Positions 62,816 to 64,000 of a DNA stretch of 64,000 bases are shown piece by piece. Under the pieces are notes generated by a model, which was not told the DNA's origin, did not search any database, and saw nothing but the letters and a program-made list of their open reading frames with translations. Origin of the DNA: Streptomyces sp. RB17 (GTDB lineage: Bacteria > Actinomycetota > Actinomycetes > Streptomycetales > Streptomycetaceae); the NCBI RefSeq assembly GCF_009604455.1, contig NZ_WEGL01000010.1:1-64000 (forward strand), given 5' to 3'. A program made the translations under genes and the position numbers. Positions within the stretch are counted from its first letter, which is position 1. Every line of letters starts with the position of its first letter.

Positions 62816-63346
62816 TCATCCACGGCGCAGGGGCAGGTGGGCGCCCATCACCGCGTACGGCTTCGGCGCGCTCGGGAAGTGGACCTGGCGGGCGAGATCG
62901 ACATAGCCGAGGGAGAAGTACAGACCGCGGGCGGGGCTGTCGGCGTCGATCGCCGAGAGGATCGAGCGCGGCTCGCTGGCGGTGTCGGTGATCATGGTGA
63001 TCAGGCGCCGCCCGATGCCCCGGTTCTGGTGGCCGGGGTGGACGTGCAGCTCGGTGATCACGAAGGAGTCGTCCAGCCAGAAGTCGTTGCCGGTCGCGCG
63101 GAGGTACGGCTCCACGACGGTGGACCACCAGTGGGTGCGGGAGTTGGGCATGCCGTAGACGAAGCCGACGAGACGCCCGCCGGCGCTCGCGCCGAGGGCC
63201 CGCGCGCCCGGGAACTGCATGTGGCGCTGGACGATCTGCCGCCGTACGGCGACCTCGTCGGCGCCCAGCCCGAAGGCCAGCGCCTGGACGGCCAGGGCCT
63301 CGTCGACGCGGGCAGCGAGGTCCAGGGGGCCGATCACGAGGTCCAT
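62816..63346 (-). CDS. GNAT N-acetyltransferase
   Basis: 176 residues with the acetyl-CoA loop (HPGHQNRGIGRRL) and a typical GNAT order (GFVYGMPNSRTH, FVITELHVHP). ATG at 63346. It lies 20 bases after the larger GNAT gene upstream, so the two may be co-transcribed. Substrate unknown. Confidence 0.85.
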   Translation of the reverse strand: MDLVIGPLDLAARVDEALAVQALAFGLGADEVAVRRQIVQRHMQFPGARALGASAGGRLVGFVYGMPNSRTHWWSTVVEPYLRATGNDFWLDDSFVITELHVHPGHQNRGIGRRLITMITDTASEPRSILSAIDADSPARGLYFSLGYVDLARQVHFPSAPKPYAVMGAHLPLRRG

Positions 63347-63366
63347 GCCGGGAGCGTACAGCCGGT

Positions 63367-64000
63367 TCAGAACAGGACGCTCATGAAGGCGCCGACCTCC
63401 TGGAAGCCCACGCGCCGGTACGTCCTTCTCGCCGCCGTGTTGAAGTCGTTCACGTACAGGCTGACCACCGGGGCGACGTCGGCGAGGGCATAGCGCAGGA
63501 CCGCCGCCATGCCGGGGGCCGCAAGGCCCCTCCCCCGGTACTCGGGGGCCACCCACACGCCCTGGATCTGGCAGGCCTGGCTGGTCGCGGCGCCGATCTC
63601 GGCCTTGAAGACGACCTTGCCGTGCTCGTCGAGGCGGGCGAAGGAACGGCCGGAGCCGACGAGTTCGGCGACGCGGGCCTGGTAGAGCAGCCCGCCGTCA
63701 CCCGCCAGCGGCGATACGCCCACCTCCTCGGTGAACATCGCCACGCACGCCGGCATGATCGTCTCCATCTCGTCCTTGCGGACGCGGCGGAGATAGGGGT
63801 CCGGGGCGATGTCGGCGGGCATGCGGTCGGTGACCATCAGGGGCTGGTGGGCGCGGACCTCGCGGGCGGGGCCCCACTGGGGTTCGAGCAGGCGCCACAG
63901 CGCGGCGGTGGCGTCGGCGGGGCCGACGATCGAGGAGCAGCGCCGGCCGGCCCTCCGCGCCCGGTCCGCGAAGGCGCGCACGGCGCGCGGGGTGGCGCAC
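63367..64000 (-). CDS. GNAT N-acetyltransferase (DUF4081-type N-terminus), cut by window end
   Basis: The C-terminal ~211 residues are visible, to the stop at 63367. The acetyl-CoA loop is VAPEYRGRGLAAPGMAA. Upstream of it the frame remains open to base 64000 (CATPRAVRAFADRAR), so the N-terminal DUF4081 part and start codon lie beyond the window. Streptomyces family members run about 280 residues. Confidence 0.85.
   Translation of the reverse strand, partial: CATPRAVRAFADRARRAGRRCSSIVGPADATAALWRLLEPQWGPAREVRAHQPLMVTDRMPADIAPDPYLRRVRKDEMETIMPACVAMFTEEVGVSPLAGDGGLLYQARVAELVGSGRSFARLDEHGKVVFKAEIGAATSQACQIQGVWVAPEYRGRGLAAPGMAAVLRYALADVAPVVSLYVNDFNTAARRTYRRVGFQEVGAFMSVLF

Overview
The window is a chromosomal segment of a Streptomyces. 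Base composition is very high in G+C, GTG and TTG starts are common, and the gene order is the classic Streptomyces core order (rimP-nusA-ylxR-infB-DUF503-rbfA-truB ... ribF ... type VII/ESX locus ... rpsO-pnp-M16-dapB ... thyX-dapA-rnj). No rRNA or tRNA gene lies wholly inside. The first ~300 bases read, on the minus strand, as an actinobacterial rRNA leader with its boxA element, so an rrn operon probably begins just left of the window.

Layout. (1) 1-320: rrn leader. (2) 320-11000: minus-strand housekeeping genes rnj, dapA, thyX, a TPR-like membrane protein, dapB, an M16 peptidase, pnp and rpsO, plus two small plus-strand membrane-protein genes. (3) 11000-45260: a complete Streptomyces ESX (type VII secretion) locus. 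Core parts are eccD, eccC (three ATPase domains), two WXG100 proteins, two mycosin proteases, eccB, eccE and a proline-rich EspI-like ParA ATPase. Between them sit a BldB-family DUF397 gene, two PQQ-type Ser/Thr kinases, a kinase-like protein that has lost all catalytic residues, and two sets of accessory genes that look like ESX cargo modules (17895-21346 and 31853-34806). (4) 45270-58700: minus-strand ribF, a very large trypsin-like/NTPase protein with DNA-level tandem repeats, truB, rbfA, DUF503, infB, ylxR, nusA, rimP. (5) 58997-64000: a Tat-type lipoprotein, a DUF4439 ferritin-like protein, a degenerate aminoglycoside-phosphotransferase-like protein, proS and two GNAT proteins, the last cut by the window end.

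How the parts work together. EccB, EccC, EccD and EccE should form the membrane translocon. The two WXG100 proteins are probably an exported pair, the mycosins sit outside the membrane, and the EspI-like ATPase is cytosolic. The cargo modules each hold small helical proteins, a large WXG-containing protein and a lipoprotein or LpqN-like protein, so this ESX apparatus probably carries locus-specific substrates. The kinases between them have one membrane segment and an outside beta-propeller, which suggests sensing at the cell surface.

Points most worth a second look: the two cargo modules; three degenerate enzymes (pseudokinase 25830-26822, trypsin-like/NTPase 46464-51221, APH-like 60048-60956); an apparent frameshift in a two-helix membrane protein (35869-36505); a near-perfect inverted repeat after infB; and a ~46-bp element present twice, 53 kb apart.
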